DNA of 64,000 bases, from NCBI GenBank assembly GCA_037074705.1, contig CM073592.1:24214629-24278628 (forward strand). The letters are read 5' to 3'. Below are positions 24,090 through 35,000 of this stretch, piece by piece (position 1 is the stretch's first letter; each line of letters opens with the position of its first letter). Source of the DNA: Zhengitettix transpicula (Eukaryota; Arthropoda; Insecta; Orthoptera; Tetrigidae). Position numbers and translations under genes: made by a program. Under the pieces are notes generated by a model. It was not told the DNA's origin. It made no database searches and saw only the letters and a list, made by a program, of their open reading frames with translations.

Positions 24090-25235
24090 GGCGCTGATTA
24101 CACTTACACACAGAAAATCACTTGCAACTGATATCGTCTCGCTTCACTTCCCCACTGGGCTTAAATCGTAATCAGTTCTAATATTCTTATTCCGTCTGCT
24201 ATTCTTTTCCTTTGTCTTCGTGCAGAAGTATCTTTGAGTAGGCTTTTACTTGTATATTACGATTTCCCTGCTTCATAGCCTCCCTTTACTATTAATAACT
24301 GTTGATGAATTAGCTTTCTAATTAATTTCAGTATTTAAGTTCATCATTATTACGTTGAATAATGCTGGAATCTTATCTGATACCGAATAAGTTTGAATAT
24401 CTGTAAAGCCTTAAACTGGAATTTTCGTCCTTTATCAAACGAATTCTAAATATTATCGTCGAATTATATAAAGGAATCAAGAAGCAATTTTATTTATTAC
24501 TTTCACTAATTAATATATGTATTCCTCACTTTAACACAGTTTCTACCTTGGTCTCTTGTTTCCAATGTGATCTATTCTTTACCTCCACTGCGAGATGTTC
24601 AGAGATTTTATAACATTTCGTCGTACAAAATAACCGTGAAACACAACTAAATTGTAACAGAACTGAGCTACAATTTTTATGCAATTTTTCCAGGGGTCGT
24701 TAAGGCCTTAATTTCCATTCTGTCACAAAGTATCACCTAACATTAACATTAAGGGTTACTATTTTAATTACCGTTTGGCCTGAGATGGCTTTAATTACAA
24801 CTAAAAGCTTCCTTTTCCTTTAACGTATCTCTCCTCAGTGTCCATCTGTGTGAATAAATAATTTTAACGTTCCATTTAGCATTAAAAGGATAATGTTGAT
24901 AATCGATCTTATGCAAACGATGGCCGTCAATCGACAACACCTCCTTATATTTTAGTGAATTCGACATAAGAAAAATTTACAACCCCTAAAAAAGAGCAAA
25001 TATTTTATAAAATGTATTCTGCAAACAATTATAATTTCAAGTTAAAAAATAACGTGGCTTATCCAAACGAAAAAGTACATTAATAATTACTATCGATCTA
25101 TTTATTGATGTTGACCCTCATTAATGTTTTTAGACTTTTCCCTTTATAAATAAATAATTATAATGGTCGAACAGTCAGAAAAGTTTAAATAAATGATAAC
25201 GAAATTAATGCAGTTATACCCTATTATAACTCTAC

Positions 25236-25265
25236 GTTTCGTCCCTTATTTTGGGACTTCTTCAT
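25236..25265 (-). other. Hammerhead-like core with perfect 5-bp stem II (copy in duplication unit 1)
   Basis: On the minus strand the sequence reads ATGAAGA, A, GTCCC, a seven-base loop AAAATAA, GGGAC, GAAAC, then GTAGAG. Only the first base of the CTGANGA box differs from the hammerhead consensus. The stem pairs perfectly. The same motif is at 29337-29365 in the duplicated unit. It lies about 1.1 kb upstream of the receptor start. Confidence 0.5.
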
Positions 25266-25707
25266 GTGAACAATACTTGAAACACAGAAGTGATTAATAT
25301 AAAGTTCTAAAAATTATTCAGTGAATATTCTGACAAATTCATACATGTCCAACATTTTCAATTATTATGTTCAAAAAACTATTTACGTTTTATAAAAAAA
25401 ATAGAATTAATTTTAAAATACATCCTATGTCTTCTATGCAAGTTGTAAGGAATAAAGTAAATGTATACACTTAAATCTATTGTATTGAAGACATGTTAGA
25501 TCATAATATTTATCATATAGCGCACATATTATTTTCCCCTTTTTTTTGGACAATTGTTCAGCTGACGAAGTCTCAAATTATGGTTTGTTCCAATTGTATT
25601 AATTGCTTAATACTCAGTAATATATTTCAAAACTTACCCCTTAGAAACAGTTGATTCTCACCAAAATATTCAGCTTATAAATCCTTATAATCTGAATCGA
25701 ACAAACC

Positions 25708-25965
25708 TCTCTCCCACCATCGGAAGGTCGTAGGGACAATTACCAACTGACCGACCAACCTGATGCAGGTTTTCTACAGTTTTTCCTGAATCACTTTTAG
25801 GCGAATGCCGGGTAGGATCCTTAAACCATAGCCCGGGGGCCCTAGTTAACCCTTAGTTACCTTCCTCTACTCTTCCGCCTCCTCTCTTTCAAATCCCTTC
25901 CAATGCTATTAAAGGGGAGTTGCCACTATGTGGATTATCCTCATGTAGCCTCTTACTCTAAAAAC
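25708..25965 (+). mobile_element. SINE-like polyA retroelement, family A, diverged 3' copy
   Basis: The segment from CTCTCCCACCATCGGAAGG to CATGTAGCCTCTTACTCTAAA aligns with the 3' half of the element at 40203-40743, with many substitutions. It is the most diverged copy here. It lies between the two IR duplication units and not inside either, so it probably arrived after the duplication or at its junction. Confidence 0.75.
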
Positions 25966-26406
25966 AATTACAGCAACGAAAGCCTTTCGTTCAGTAGTTG
26001 AAACTATTTTACTATATCATTATTTTTTTCTTCTGGCATGATACTTAACTTACCGTATTTAAGGACAAAAATATTTCACGTACAATCGCCAGGAATAAGG
26101 AACGAGACTTTGTGACCAAAATGAGGGTTAGGTGATTTATTAAAGCCACATCAACATGTGAATAAAATTCAGATACAGAAGTAGAGTATGTAATAAGATT
26201 ACTTATGGTTATATTTGACAGATTGAAACGAAACAACATGGGTGATTGATTACTATTATTTCTACAAACAATCTGTGCATTATTTATTCTAATATTTTTA
26301 ATATATTCCTACAGGTTAACAAAACACGTATGATATAACGTTTTACACTCATTATTCTCCAAAAAAAAAAGGCAGAAAATGAATCGTAAAGCGAGATGAA
26401 AGTGAA

Positions 26407-28245
26407 TTATGTATCTATGACCATTTCAGCCCTCTTAATTCCTCTTCTGAAATAGAAGCAAATATTTTCACCTAATAAGACGATTAAGGCCATCACGAAT
26501 CCGACAAAGAAGACAAGGAAAGCCGCAGTTAGATGTTGGGTGGTGAGGATGACATTGTAGTCGCTAACATCCAACAGCTTACTGTAGATTTCTCTCCACC
26601 ACTTGGACAGGAAGCCGCCCTCGACGATCTGACTCAGTTCGCGGTTCAGCTCTTTGAACAACGGGAACGCGGTTGAGTGGAACATGCAGACGTTTTCCGC
26701 TATCGTTGATCCAAAATCGTCAACCCGCTTTATCAGATCTACGTTATTCTTGGTGTAGATCTTGGGTGTCCAGTAGCGGACAAATTTTTCAGATGCTATC
26801 GTGACGGTCGTCCTCTTGAATGCAGTCTCGTTGAGACACTCCAACATATGGCCTGGCTTATTTCGTTTGATCCCGTATTCAAACATCAGATGACTCAACT
26901 GCATTACGATGTTCGTGTAGACGGGCATGCAAATGGTGATATTGGATTCGATCACTTCTCGAATGCTAGCTATAGTGCGCATGAAGCCGGGATCAGTCAG
27001 AAACGACACCAACGATGACTTGTACGCCGTCTGGACGAACAAACAGTAGAAGATGTACAACAAAAAAAATGAGCTGAGGACCGATTCCCCACCGGTACCA
27101 TTTTCGAGCAGCACAGCCCAGGCAAGGAGAATGTTTTTACGCATTATACAAGAGGCGACCACCAACCAGACAACGAAGACGAGCAGCCACACAGGTACCG
27201 AGAATTCAGCCACCAAACTTTGCCAGGGTGGCATGGGCTCGCCCGAGGGCACGTACAGATGGTACTTATCCACGAAATAGAAAAACGAGTATTCGATATT
27301 TGGGTAAAAGGCTTCATTACAATCCAATCCATTAGCATACAAGTCCGTCACTCCGTTCCAAAGATTATAAATCTTCGAACTCGTTACCTCTCCGGTGTTT
27401 CTGTAGATCACCGTAAAGTTGAGTTGCTCTGCTACGAAGCTTATGATATTAGTTTCCAGTCCTCCAACTGGCCGCCCATCGACGTCTGACACTATGAAGT
27501 AGGGAGGATTGTGCCCACTTTGAACTACAAGGTGACACCCTCTTGGCCGTCGGTCAGCAAAGAGTTGTGCACCTTTGATGAAACTCTTCCTCTCCGCCGA
27601 CCACCGATCGATCAGGACCGGCAGTTCTGTGTGTTGCCAGCAACGATAACCGACTGCAGTCGTCATTGCCCACGAGTAAACCTCAACATCGCCCTCAGAA
27701 CCGGGGCGTTGGAGCAGCACAAGAGCATGAGTGACGCGAGCGTTCATCAAATTCTGAACAACGGGCACCAACTGCGCAGGATTGCGGACTGTCACGATCC
27801 ATCGCTCCCTCGGCAGCCATTGGAGTATACCAAAGGTCATGTGCAGCTGCTCTACCAGGTTCGTCTTGGTCGCGTTCTTTCTTAGCATCACCACGTAAGC
27901 CTGCGATCGGTAACCCATAGCTTTTCTTTTATGTCCCTCGAATTTGACCGGAATTGCGAACTTTCCCGTAGTGTTAAAACTACGTAATATAAATTTCCTA
28001 ACTTCCTGAAGTTTTCTGTAGACTTCCTTCTCGAGTCCGAGCGAATATTCGCCGGTATTCTCGTACACATAAGCCTCCGTCGCCGCATCTATACATATAT
28101 GTTCAGAGAAGTAGGCGTCGGCTATGGCAGCCACGCAATCGGCGAGGCTTTTATCTTCCAGTAGCTCTGTGACTCCTGAATGCAGCAGACCGTCAACAAA
28201 ACCCCGCGTAATCGTTGTGATAATTATTAAAAATCTTGCATCCAT
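26407..28245 (-). CDS. Divergent ionotropic receptor, intronless, 612 aa (tandem copy 2)
   Basis: A single frame with the same architecture as 22230-24089: signal peptide, N-terminal domain, S1 (GGLETNIISFVAEQLNFTV), first membrane helix (VPVWLLVFVVWLVVASCIM), M3-like helix with QTAYKSSLVSFLTDP, S2 ending GGFLSKWW, and a last membrane helix. The first 100 residues differ from copy 1 at only a few positions. The stretch around the S1 lobe end (EVTSSKIYNLWNG versus EITTLRISNLWKG) and the S2 lobe differ much more, and the tail RGIKRAEMVIDT is distinct. The region after SKWWREI is shorter than in copy 1. Same family role: a membrane chemoreceptor subunit of unknown ligand. Confidence 0.92.
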   Translation of the reverse strand: MDARFLIIITTITRGFVDGLLHSGVTELLEDKSLADCVAAIADAYFSEHICIDAATEAYVYENTGEYSLGLEKEVYRKLQEVRKFILRSFNTTGKFAIPVKFEGHKRKAMGYRSQAYVVMLRKNATKTNLVEQLHMTFGILQWLPRERWIVTVRNPAQLVPVVQNLMNARVTHALVLLQRPGSEGDVEVYSWAMTTAVGYRCWQHTELPVLIDRWSAERKSFIKGAQLFADRRPRGCHLVVQSGHNPPYFIVSDVDGRPVGGLETNIISFVAEQLNFTVIYRNTGEVTSSKIYNLWNGVTDLYANGLDCNEAFYPNIEYSFFYFVDKYHLYVPSGEPMPPWQSLVAEFSVPVWLLVFVVWLVVASCIMRKNILLAWAVLLENGTGGESVLSSFFLLYIFYCLFVQTAYKSSLVSFLTDPGFMRTIASIREVIESNITICMPVYTNIVMQLSHLMFEYGIKRNKPGHMLECLNETAFKRTTVTIASEKFVRYWTPKIYTKNNVDLIKRVDDFGSTIAENVCMFHSTAFPLFKELNRELSQIVEGGFLSKWWREIYSKLLDVSDYNVILTTQHLTAAFLVFFVGFVMALIVLLGENICFYFRRGIKRAEMVIDT

Positions 28246-29336
28246 GGCGCTGATTACACTTACACACAGAAAATCACTTGCAACTGATATCGTCTCGCTT
28301 CACTTCCCCACTGGGCTTATAATCGTAATCTGTTCTAAAATGTTTATTGCGTCCGCTATTTTTTCTTTGTTCCTTCGTCTTTAAGCTGAAGCTGATTCCC
28401 TTGCTGCCAAGAATCAGTTTACTGTTTGAAACTGACCGGGCTTGTAATCTAAATTAGCTGCCTAATTAATTTCAATATTTAAATTCATCATTATTACGTC
28501 GAATGTTTTTGCTGTGTTATCTGTTAGCGATCAAGTTTGAACATCTGTAAAGCCTTAAACCGGAGTTTTCGTCCTTTATCAGACCAAATCCAAATATTTT
28601 CGTTGAATTATATGCAGGAATTAAGAAGCAATTTTATTTATTACTTTCACTAATTAATACATTTATTCCTCACTTTAACACAGATTCTACATTCGTCTCT
28701 TGTTTCCAATGTGATCTATTGCTTACATCCTCAGCAAATATTTTTATGATGTTCACAGATTATAAGACTCTACGTCCTACCGAATAAATCGTTATACAAC
28801 TGAATCGTAACAGACCTAAACTACGATTTTTATGCAATTTTCCGAGAGGTCATTAAGGCCTTAATTTCTATTCTGTCTAAAAGTATTACTTAACACTGAC
28901 GGAAAGGTTCTATTTTAATTACCGTTCGGTCTGAGATGGTTTTAATTACAACTAAAAGCTTTCTTTGTCTTGTCTTATCTCCCCTCTTTGTCAATCTATG
29001 TGAATAATTAATTTTAACGTTCCATTTAATATGCATTCAAGGTTGAAAATCGAACTTACTCGAACGATGGTCGTCAATTGACAACAGCTCCTTATATTTT
29101 AGTGAATTATTCATTAGAAAAATTTACAACCCCTCAAAAAGGGTAACTATTTTCTAAAAATTATTCTTAAAACAATTATAATGTCAAGTTAAAAACGATG
29201 TGGCTTCTCTAAACAAAAAAGTAAATTAATAATTACTGACGATGTTGACTCGGGTTAGGGTTTTTAGACTTTCCCCGTATATAAATAAATAAATATAATT
29301 GTCAAATTAATACAATTTGAACAGCATAGTACATAC

Positions 29337-29365
29337 GTTTCGTCCCTAATTTGGGTCTTCTTCAT
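29337..29365 (-). other. Hammerhead-like core (copy in duplication unit 2)
   Basis: On the minus strand it reads ATGAAGA, A, GACCC, AAATTA, GGGAC, GAAAC. It is the duplicate of 25236-25265; stem II here has one A-A mismatch. The GAAAC box and flanking GTA are kept. Confidence 0.45.
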
Positions 29366-29375
29366 ATGAAAAATA

Positions 29376-30073
29376 CTTGAAAAAGAATAAACATAATTGC
29401 TAAGCAACTCCTTGTTTGGACTTAGGTCACGTTCATCTTTACGACGTCCTTTCAGTCGTGCTTCGGCTTTCCAGCGTCCATCATAGTATGAAACAATTTA
29501 AATTCAATAATTAAACCTGACACCTTACGGGTTAATTAAATCTTAACTATTTGTATATAATCTATAATTATGTGATTCCTAACACAGTTCGAGGTCTCTG
29601 TAAAGAATTGAATTGAGGTGTGAGAACAGCCAGTAGGAGCAAAGAGGAATGCACACTGGGCTGAGATGATGAACGTTCCTTTACTACGGCAACGAGAGAA
29701 ATAAATAGTAGTAGTATCGTTGTCTTAGAGGCGTGCTGTACCATTGTTAGTAGCACCAGATTAAATAGTAAAACGTGCAATAAAAGCCCAAGAGAGCCGA
29801 TGAGATGTGAGGCTGGTGGAGAAGAAGAGCCAGAGGAACCACAGAACCCATGCAATCACGGCCACTTGCACGGGTCAATGCTGCTCCATTCCGAAAACTC
29901 TATCAGTAAAGCTTTGAATTCCTCCTACGTAAAACAAAGAACTTTGCCGTTCAAAAGCCAGTTCAACGAGGGGTACGGTTGGGGAAAAAACACGAAAATT
30001 GTTACGTAAGTCTCTGCTGCACGGCCCAACATCGCCTTAAGGTTTTATTTTTGTTTTCTGCCATTGAATTATG
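29376..30073. other. Unclassified intergenic segment, GC-richer from about 29570
   Basis: From about 29570 base composition rises and both strands are open for 70-95 codons (29568-29855 minus, 29800-30009 plus). The predicted peptides are of low complexity or lack recognisable domains. It may be a remnant of an unidentified mobile element. I cannot support a gene. Confidence 0.3.
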
Positions 30074-30084
30074 AATCGAACTCT

Positions 30085-30228
30085 TTTTTTTAGGGCAACA
30101 GGCTACATGAGGGTGATCCACATTGGGCAACTCCCCTTTAATAGCATAGGAAGGGATTTGAAAGGGGGGATGCGGAAAGGTAGAGGAAGGTAGCCAAGGG
30201 AGAGGAAAAGGCATCCCTAAAAGGTTCA
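30085..30228 (-). mobile_element. SINE-like family A, internally deleted copy with target-site duplication
   Basis: Flanked by direct repeats AATCGAACTCT at 30074-30084 and 30229-30239. On the plus strand it starts with a T run and the reverse complement of the family's 3' end. After AGGTAGCCAAGGG it jumps to the reverse complement of the family's 5' region (GAGAGGAAAAGGCAT). About 390 internal bases are missing. The flanking duplication shows that it inserted by retrotransposition. Confidence 0.85.
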
Positions 30229-30275
30229 AATCGAACTCTATTTAATATTTTCCTAAAATTGAAAAATTAATTGAC

Positions 30276-30807
30276 TAAGCCTGCGAGGGATTTTCTCTCG
30301 CAGGCAAAACCTTGTAGGTGAGATACGAAGGTGCTACCTTTGGGTATGCCTTTTCCTCTCCGTTTTTGAACTAAGGTTCCCACAAGCCAAGGCACCTCGG
30401 CCTATTTTGAGAGGTGTATGTTCCGGGGTCACAGACCTTGGGCATACGGTAAGAGTTGTCCGCTATTCCCATTGGAATAGTCGGCCAGCTGCCTCCTAAA
30501 CTGGTCGAGGCACGGAGAAGGGAATGCTGCGTCCCCACAGCAAACTCCTCTCCCGCTATCGGAAGGGCGTGGGACAAGTACCCAATGCCCGACCTACCCG
30601 ATGCAGGTTTTTCTAGAGTTTTCCCTGCATTTCTTTAGGCGAATGCCAGGTAGGATCCTTAAAATATAGCCCGGGAGCCCTAGTTAACCCTTGGCTATCT
30701 TCCTCTACCCTTCCGCATCCCCCCTTTCAAATCCCTTCCTATGCTATTGAAAGGGAGTTGCCCAAAGTGGATTAACCTCATGTAGCCTATTGCCCTAAAA
30801 AAAAAAA
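30276..30807 (+). mobile_element. SINE-like family A, near full-length copy
   Basis: It starts TAAGCCTGCGAGGG with a hairpin (CCTGCGAG pairing with CTCGCAGG across a short loop). It runs through the conserved body and ends in CATGTAGCCTATTGCCC plus an A run. Flanks AAAAATTAATTGAC and AAAAATTATTTCAC look like a diverged 14-base target-site duplication. No tRNA-type A and B boxes and no open reading frame are obvious. It lies head to head with the deleted copy at 30085-30228. Confidence 0.85.
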
Positions 30808-32084
30808 TTATTTCACTAGAGTACCTCAAACTTTAATTACATCTTCAGTTAATCCTCTGTTATAATCCTTATAATTTGATCACAATCAAATGTAATATCG
30901 GGAACTGGAGGGGAAAGCTCCAAAAACACGAGGTCTGGTTATATTATGAAATGAAGGACATTTGAGTATGCAGTTGTACGATGCTGACAGGTAAAGAAAT
31001 GAAAGTTATAAAAGCACCAATATTGGATAACGGGGAAAAAGAGAAAATAATACGTCAAATCTATGATATTTTGGAAGGACTAGTGGAAGAATTTGTGAAT
31101 AAAGGGAAGACTATATTCTAATGAAATTTTTCTTTTGAAATTTATTATAATTGTATGAATGTTTTCATTTATGGGAATTAGAGAATATATTTTGAATTTT
31201 TTTCTCCCTATTGCTTGAGATACGAATGTCGTGTGAAAGGATCCTCGACTTCCGTCGCTGAACTTTGAAACAAGCAGCAATGTTATCTTTGGTTGACCTC
31301 GTCGCAGGAATGTTTGGTAGTTACTTCCCCTGCTGCTTGTCTACAGACCTAGAACAATCCAATAAATGAGTAAAAAAATAACGGATTTGTTAAGGGAGAG
31401 GTTAGGAAAGTACTGCCGACGATAATAAGCTTGACAAACGCCGTTTATGGGTGATAAATGGATTTTTTCCACTTATATTTATACTATATTTTACGTCCGG
31501 TTTATCTACTTTCCTATCAAGATAAAACTCCAGCTCACGGCGTGGAGTTGCGCAACGCCGTATCAAAAAAGCAATGTAAGATTTCAATTTCTCCTTTCGT
31601 TTACGAAAGTTAAATTGTGGTACATTATCTATCCGATTTTACCTCACCAATAAATCTGATTTCTTACAGGACTTTTCTTCCGACCTTATCGCCGCAATTC
31701 ACGTTCAGGTCGTGTTCTGTTTGGTGTCCTTTGTATAACTCAGCTTCATTACGATTGTTCGTCTCTCGCCTGGTTGTCATCTTTGCTAGTGTGTGGAAAC
31801 CACAGTTTTATTCTTCTTCTGAGATTTCTTTTATTTTTCGATATGTAACTATATGTCTTCTAGTTGTTACATTACTGTATATATGTTTCTGTGGTTCCTA
31901 ACATGTAAAATCTGCTGGTTCACTGTGATTGCCTGCAATCTTCCGTCAGCATAATTCTTATTTATCTGATTCCTTTTGAGAACTTTAAGATCATTCACCT
32001 TGAGGACACTGGCTTGATTGTTATTCCTTATACAAAGTTTGTACTTTGCCTTGTTTATTATTTTTCTAGTATACTGTCTTCAGA
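30808..32084. other. AT-rich region upstream of the fourth IR
   Basis: No gene, RNA or repeat is recognised. The last few hundred bases should contain the IR promoter and 5' UTR. Short open frames (for example 31617-31901) show no family signature. Confidence 0.4.
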
Positions 32085-35000
32085 ATGAGGGTGTCTACTA
32101 TTGTCAGCGTAACCGTAATCATATTATGGCCCGTAGATGGGAATCTCAATTACTTTTCCACTGGCCGGACTGTGCTGGACCTCAGAGAAACCCATGTAGC
32201 CGAGCAGGCCATCCAGATAATAAACGCTACCTTAAAATATGCCAATGTTATAGCCGTCGGCGGCGAAGAGCCGAAAGAAAAGCTGAGATCTTCGGGTCAC
32301 ATCCTGAAAAACATCTTCTTGAAGAAGCTACACTCTCTGACGCGCCACAGCGTTCTTGACGTAGAACCGAACTGTTTAGTCGTTGGCTTTTGGAGAACAG
32401 TCGCTGTTCACAGCTACGTACTGTTGTACTACGAAAATTTCCCTTCGCCGGACGAAACCACAAAACGTCATCTGGACATATGGAGAATTTTTAGAGCTGT
32501 TCGATGGTCTGCGGACATAACAAAATGGCTGGTTGTCATCGGTGACCGGGATCAATTGCAATACGTCGCCTCGAAAATGATAGCCAATCTAGCGTTGAGG
32601 ACCGTCTACCTTGTACCCGCCTTGACAACTACCAACAGCACGCAGGACCTTGAAGTGTTGTCCTTCTTGCCTAGGGTTCAATCAGGAAAACACTGCTTCC
32701 GAGGATTCTCGCGTGAAGAGGCCCATGTTAACGCCTCTGCCCACTACCTTAAAGATCCTTTCCCTAAACGTCTCAACGGCTGCCACCTGAACGTCGCGGC
32801 CAGACAGACACCTCCATATATTTTCATCACCGGCGCTAACGACGTCGGGAGTCCGATGATCTTGTCGGGTCTCGAACATAATATCTTGTCAGCTGTGGCG
32901 AACGCTCTAGACTTTGAGGTCCGCTATTCATTGCAGGAAACGATCGCGGAGATGATGATATTTGATGGCGTGACAGACATAGCCATGGCCGGCCGCTCCT
33001 TCATGATGTCATTTTTGTTCGGCATTAAAGGCAGCCACACCTATCACTACGACAGACTAGCCTTCTTCTTCCGCGCGGGTGAGCGACTGCCGGCATGGAT
33101 GAGTCTGGTCCTCGAGTTCGAGGTAAACCTTGATAAGTATGGTAATTCATTTTTATTCTCTAGAGTTAATAATTATATTTATAAACTGGCCGGTGCTTCA
33201 GTGCACGAAGAGCAACCTTTCCTGCAGTCTGACTAAATTTTGATTGTTACCATATGTAAAGATAATTGGAGCCGCGTTCGTGTAATAAAATCATCTGATT
33301 TAATATTTCTGATGACTGAAAGCAGATCAATCTTTGTAAATAAAAGTTGTTCAAGGCAGCTCCGTAAATCAGACAGAGAATGAAAGACAATGACGATCAG
33401 TTCATGATCATAACAGTTCTTTTCAAACTGGGACCGATTTGGCGTTCTTCCTTCCTTCTGCTATCGAATCAAATTCGTGTGACGTCCACGCAACTGCAGT
33501 GAGGGTTTAGTTGTCATTCATTACTGACGACGGTTAGGCCGGCCGCACACTGCAAGCGACGCGACGAGTCATTTTGTCGGACGACGACTCGAGGAAGAAA
33601 ATACATGGGCAGGGGCGCACATCAGGCGAAACTGTCGCGTCCGACACGGCGCGACGGCTTGAGACAGTCCGCGACCGTCGCCTCGTGACAGCCAGACACC
33701 TCGAGTCATGTTTTGTCGTGTCGGACGCTGACAGATGGAATTAGGACTCGTCACATTGCCTGGCGAGTCAAACAGCACTGCGCATGCGCCCAGAACATAG
33801 CGGGAAGCCTAACCTTGTCTTTGCCCCCAAATATTCATTACTGTATTGGTGTTTGCTTGACAAATGAAGGTGAAAATGGATATTGATATATATATATGAG
33901 TGTGTGTGTATTGAGTTGAATTCATTTGCTGCTATAGATAATATTTTGTAATGAACGAAGCACGCGTATTGTTGCTAAATTAAATTGAGCGAATATGTGA
34001 AAGAAAGAGACAGTTTATATTATTATTATTCTGTACCTACATTATTTATTTAAATAATATTTTGTTGCAATGACCAGTCATTCTTACACTGTTTTTACAA
34101 TCAATATAATATTTTCTTCACAAACATCTAATAAACTAAATGAAACTATGCTGCCATTGTTCGCTGCCATAGTTGGAATTAAAGAAATCCATGTATCTGT
34201 TTCGAATACCATAGGCAGGATTGGATCCTCTGAAAACTGTTTGAGAAGGATCAATGTCATCTTCCTCAAGTGCAAAAAGTTCTCTCTGAATTTCTGACAT
34301 CGAAACTTTCGGAGCTCATCCTTGTGAAATTGAAAAATTTGTTTTCGTCCGCTCGTAATTCATTAAGAAAACCGTTTATATTTCTTTTAGTATTAATTGG
34401 GTGTAAATCTCGAGAACTTTTGCCTTCTTCCAACAACATATAACAATAAATAATAACAGCTATTTCGTCGTCACGCTCCATCGTCACTGATATTAAATGA
34501 GTTGGTTGCTCGATACAGCTCGAAACAGCCTGAAACCGTCTCAGACAGCTTGAAACGTTTTGTCGGCGACGATTTTGCCTCGAGTCATTTTGCTTCAGAC
34601 AGCTTGCGACGTTTTGACTCGAGGGAAATTGTCGCCGACAGTTTCGTCGCTTCCAGTGTGCGGCCTGCCTTACACTGCTCTCATTCAATGACAACCAGAA
34701 CGGCTTCCACTTGAAAACCATTAGGCCTATAGAATAAGCACAGCACTGGTAAAAAGATATAAGCAATATTTCCGTCCGAATGACTTAAATAGCAGTGAAA
34801 TGGGCAAACACAAAGCTGATGTAAAAGAGTCGAAGGGGGAAAGAAATTAAATTCATAGAAATGGCTAGCAAAAGACCTCAATTCATGTAGAGAAGACGGA
34901 TATGAGAACAAAATTTGTATTTCATTTCCTTGGCCTCTTGTGGATCAAGAAAATTTATAAATTAGTTTTTGTCCCGAAGAACTGCCGTTGAGTTTTGTGA

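Larger units (their letters stand above)
21890..25290. repeat. Segmental duplication unit 1, containing the first IR of the tandem pair
   Basis: This unit matches 25990-29375 along its length: the 3' flank, the receptor gene, the 5' flank (for example the block beginning GCGCTGATTACACTTACACA) and distal non-coding sequence ending with a hammerhead-like motif. Coding parts are most similar; flanks carry more substitutions and indels. Edges are approximate. About 700 bases, including a SINE-like copy, separate it from unit 2. Confidence 0.75.
25990..29375. repeat. Segmental duplication unit 2, containing the second IR of the tandem pair
   Basis: The counterpart of 21890-25290. Matching landmarks are the ACTTAACTTACCGT block near its left end, the IR gene, the shared 5' flank with the initiator context, and the hammerhead-like motif at 29337-29365. 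Several indels separate the copies outside the genes. Edges are approximate. Confidence 0.75.
33537..34669. mobile_element. PIF/Harbinger DNA transposon, nonautonomous deletion derivative
   Basis: Terminal inverted repeats start GGCCGGCCGCACACTGCAAG at the left and GGCAGGCCGCACACTGGAAG at the right (reverse complement), 25 bases with two differences. Both ends are flanked by TTA (33534-33536 and 34670-34672), the three-base duplication typical of Harbinger elements. Subterminal regions are rich in GTCGC and GACAGCTTGAAACG-like repeats. The interior holds a broken Harbinger transposase on the minus strand. It sits in the only intron of the IR at 32085-35800. Confidence 0.85.

Noticed and set aside
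25563..25595. CTGACGA followed by AGTCTC as a further hammerhead core
   Set aside because: No GAAAC follows at a suitable distance and the stem does not pair.
29568..30009. Genes on either strand
   Set aside because: The peptides are low complexity or featureless, with no supporting splice context.
31617..31901. A 94-codon membrane-like ORF
   Set aside because: AT-driven hydrophobic codons, no known family and no conserved motif; most likely chance.
33123..33236. The IR exon 1 readthrough as a complete 383-residue protein
   Set aside because: The reading past 33122 has no IR similarity, and the downstream exon restores the membrane domains in frame.
34084..34275. A 63-residue minus-strand protein
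   Set aside because: It is an out-of-frame reading of the Harbinger transposase C-terminus.
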